Positions 5,350-6,211 of a stretch of DNA of 6,211 bases are shown piece by piece. Below the pieces are notes generated by a model. It had not been told where the DNA came from, did not search any database, and saw only the letters and a program-made list of their open reading frames with translations. Source of the stretch: Bacillota bacterium (lineage in GTDB: Bacteria > Bacillota > Clostridia > Lachnospirales > Anaerotignaceae); contig JAFYQL010000212.1 of assembly GCA_017547125.1 (NCBI GenBank), forward strand, positions 1-6,211. Reading direction: 5' to 3'. The stretch's first letter is position 1; every line of letters starts with the position of its first letter. A program made the translations under genes and the position numbers.

Positions 5350-6211
5350 ATGTCAGAATATATAGATCTTCATACTCATTCCACATTTTCAGACGGAACA
5401 CTTACGCCCGAAGAAATAGTTATTCTTGCCAAAGAAAAAGGCCTTAAAGCCGTTGCCATAACAGACCACGACACCCTTGACGGCATTGACGAATTTATGG
5501 CTGCAGGCGAAAAATACGGTGTAGAAACCATACCTGGAATTGAGTTTGCATCATACTATGATTTTTTAGGCAGAAAAGTTGAAATACACATTGTAGGCCT
5601 TTTTATAGACCACAATAATGACGTTATAAAATCAAGTACAGAAAAAATTAAACAGCAGAGATACGAAAGAAATATCCGTATGATAGAAAAGCTTACAGAA
5701 ATAGGCTTTCCTATGACATACGATGAGCTTTATGAAATTTCAGGCTGTGGAAACTGTACCCGCGCCCACTATGCACAGCTTATGTACAAAAAAGGCTACA
5801 CAAAAACCATAAATGAAGCCTTTGAAAAATATATTTCTCTTGGTCTTCCAGGACACGTTCCGCGCAAACTTATAACACCGACAGAGGCCATAGAAATAAT
5901 AAAGGCAGCGGGCGGCATTCCTGTACTTGCCCACGCCGCGCTTTACAAGCTTGACTATGACGCTATAAGAAAGCTTGTGCAGGAGCTTAAGGAATATGGT
6001 CTTAAGGCTATGGAAGTTATGTATTCAACATTCAAGGCGGAACAGGAAAGAGAAATAACACGCATTGCAAAGGACGAAGGTCTTCTTTTCAGCGGTGGAA
6101 GCGACTATCACGGAAAAAATAAAGCCGATATAGACCTTGGCGTCGGAAGAGGCAATCTTAAAATTCCGTATTCATTCCTTGAAGAACTGAAAAAAGAAAA
6201 GGAGAAAATAA
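5350..6211 (+). CDS. PHP-domain metal-dependent phosphoesterase, YciV/TrpH-like (3' end outside window)
   Basis: A cytoplasmic phosphoesterase of the PHP superfamily, open to the right edge with 287 codons visible. All the expected metal ligands can be seen: His8 and His10 (HTHS), Asp15 (SDGT), His40 (TDHD at 38-41), Glu65 (PGIEF), His80, His195 (LAHA), and Asp252 and His254 (GSDYHG). The inserted helical part at about 90-170 and the overall length fit the YciV/TrpH branch, whose E. coli member acts as a 5'-3' exonuclease on short RNA and on 3',5'-nucleotide bisphosphates. That substrate is by family only. The family is usually about 270-300 residues and the visible tail is a Lys/Glu-rich helix, so little is probably missing. 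ATG 5350 follows a good ribosome site. It diverges from the scf-sec cluster and need not share its function. Confidence 0.93.
   Translation, partial: MSEYIDLHTHSTFSDGTLTPEEIVILAKEKGLKAVAITDHDTLDGIDEFMAAGEKYGVETIPGIEFASYYDFLGRKVEIHIVGLFIDHNNDVIKSSTEKIKQQRYERNIRMIEKLTEIGFPMTYDELYEISGCGNCTRAHYAQLMYKKGYTKTINEAFEKYISLGLPGHVPRKLITPTEAIEIIKAAGGIPVLAHAALYKLDYDAIRKLVQELKEYGLKAMEVMYSTFKAEQEREITRIAKDEGLLFSGGSDYHGKNKADIDLGVGRGNLKIPYSFLEELKKEKEKI

Noticed and set aside
5740..5934. 64-codon minus-strand frame opposite the PHP gene
   Set aside because: The plus-strand frame has a full set of PHP metal ligands running through this interval.
1..6211. CRISPR arrays, insertion sequences, tRNA or rRNA genes
   Set aside because: No spaced direct repeats, transposase motifs, terminal repeats or recognisable structural RNA sequence seen on either strand.

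Overview
The window comes from a low-to-moderate-GC (about 40% by eye) Gram-positive anaerobe of the class Clostridia (Bacillota). The strongest evidence is a SCIFF peptide gene (six cysteines in forty-five residues) with its radical SAM maturase, sitting directly upstream of separate secD and secF genes and then recJ. That order is a known hallmark of Clostridia. Strong AGGAGG-type ribosome sites and tight gene packing agree. I cannot place it to genus.

Layout: five complete genes and one partial gene lie on the minus strand, and one partial gene on the plus strand. In minus-strand transcription order: a small four-helix membrane protein of the TIGR04086 type (4866-5252); scfA, the 46-residue SCIFF precursor (4661-4801), with its own extended -10 promoter; a Rho-independent-type hairpin (4586-4610); scfB, the SPASM radical SAM maturase (3158-4525); secD (1883-3157), whose ATG follows the scfB stop codon with no gap; secF (912-1886), overlapping secD by 4 bases; a hairpin (881-907); and recJ (1-863), whose 3' part lies outside the window. 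On the plus strand a PHP-domain phosphoesterase gene (5350 to the right edge) diverges from the cluster and is also cut by the edge.

How they work together: ScfA is a ribosomally made peptide that ScfB should modify with a Cys-to-Thr thioether (ranthipeptide class). SecD and SecF form the membrane complex that helps the Sec translocon finish protein export using proton motive force. The hairpin after scfA would let the precursor be made in excess over its maturase while still allowing read-through into scfB-secD-secF. The coupling of scfB to secD ties maturase synthesis to a housekeeping export complex. RecJ is a single-strand DNA exonuclease and looks like a passenger of the operon.

The cluster is a known system rather than a new one. 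The points worth a second look are an extra seventh cysteine in the ScfA leader, loss of a normally conserved membrane Asp in SecF, the coupling and attenuation layout, and the unexplained membrane protein at the head of the cluster. No gene-free stretch exceeds 300 bases: the longest gaps are 4526-4660, 5253-5349 and 4802-4865, described under their regulatory features.
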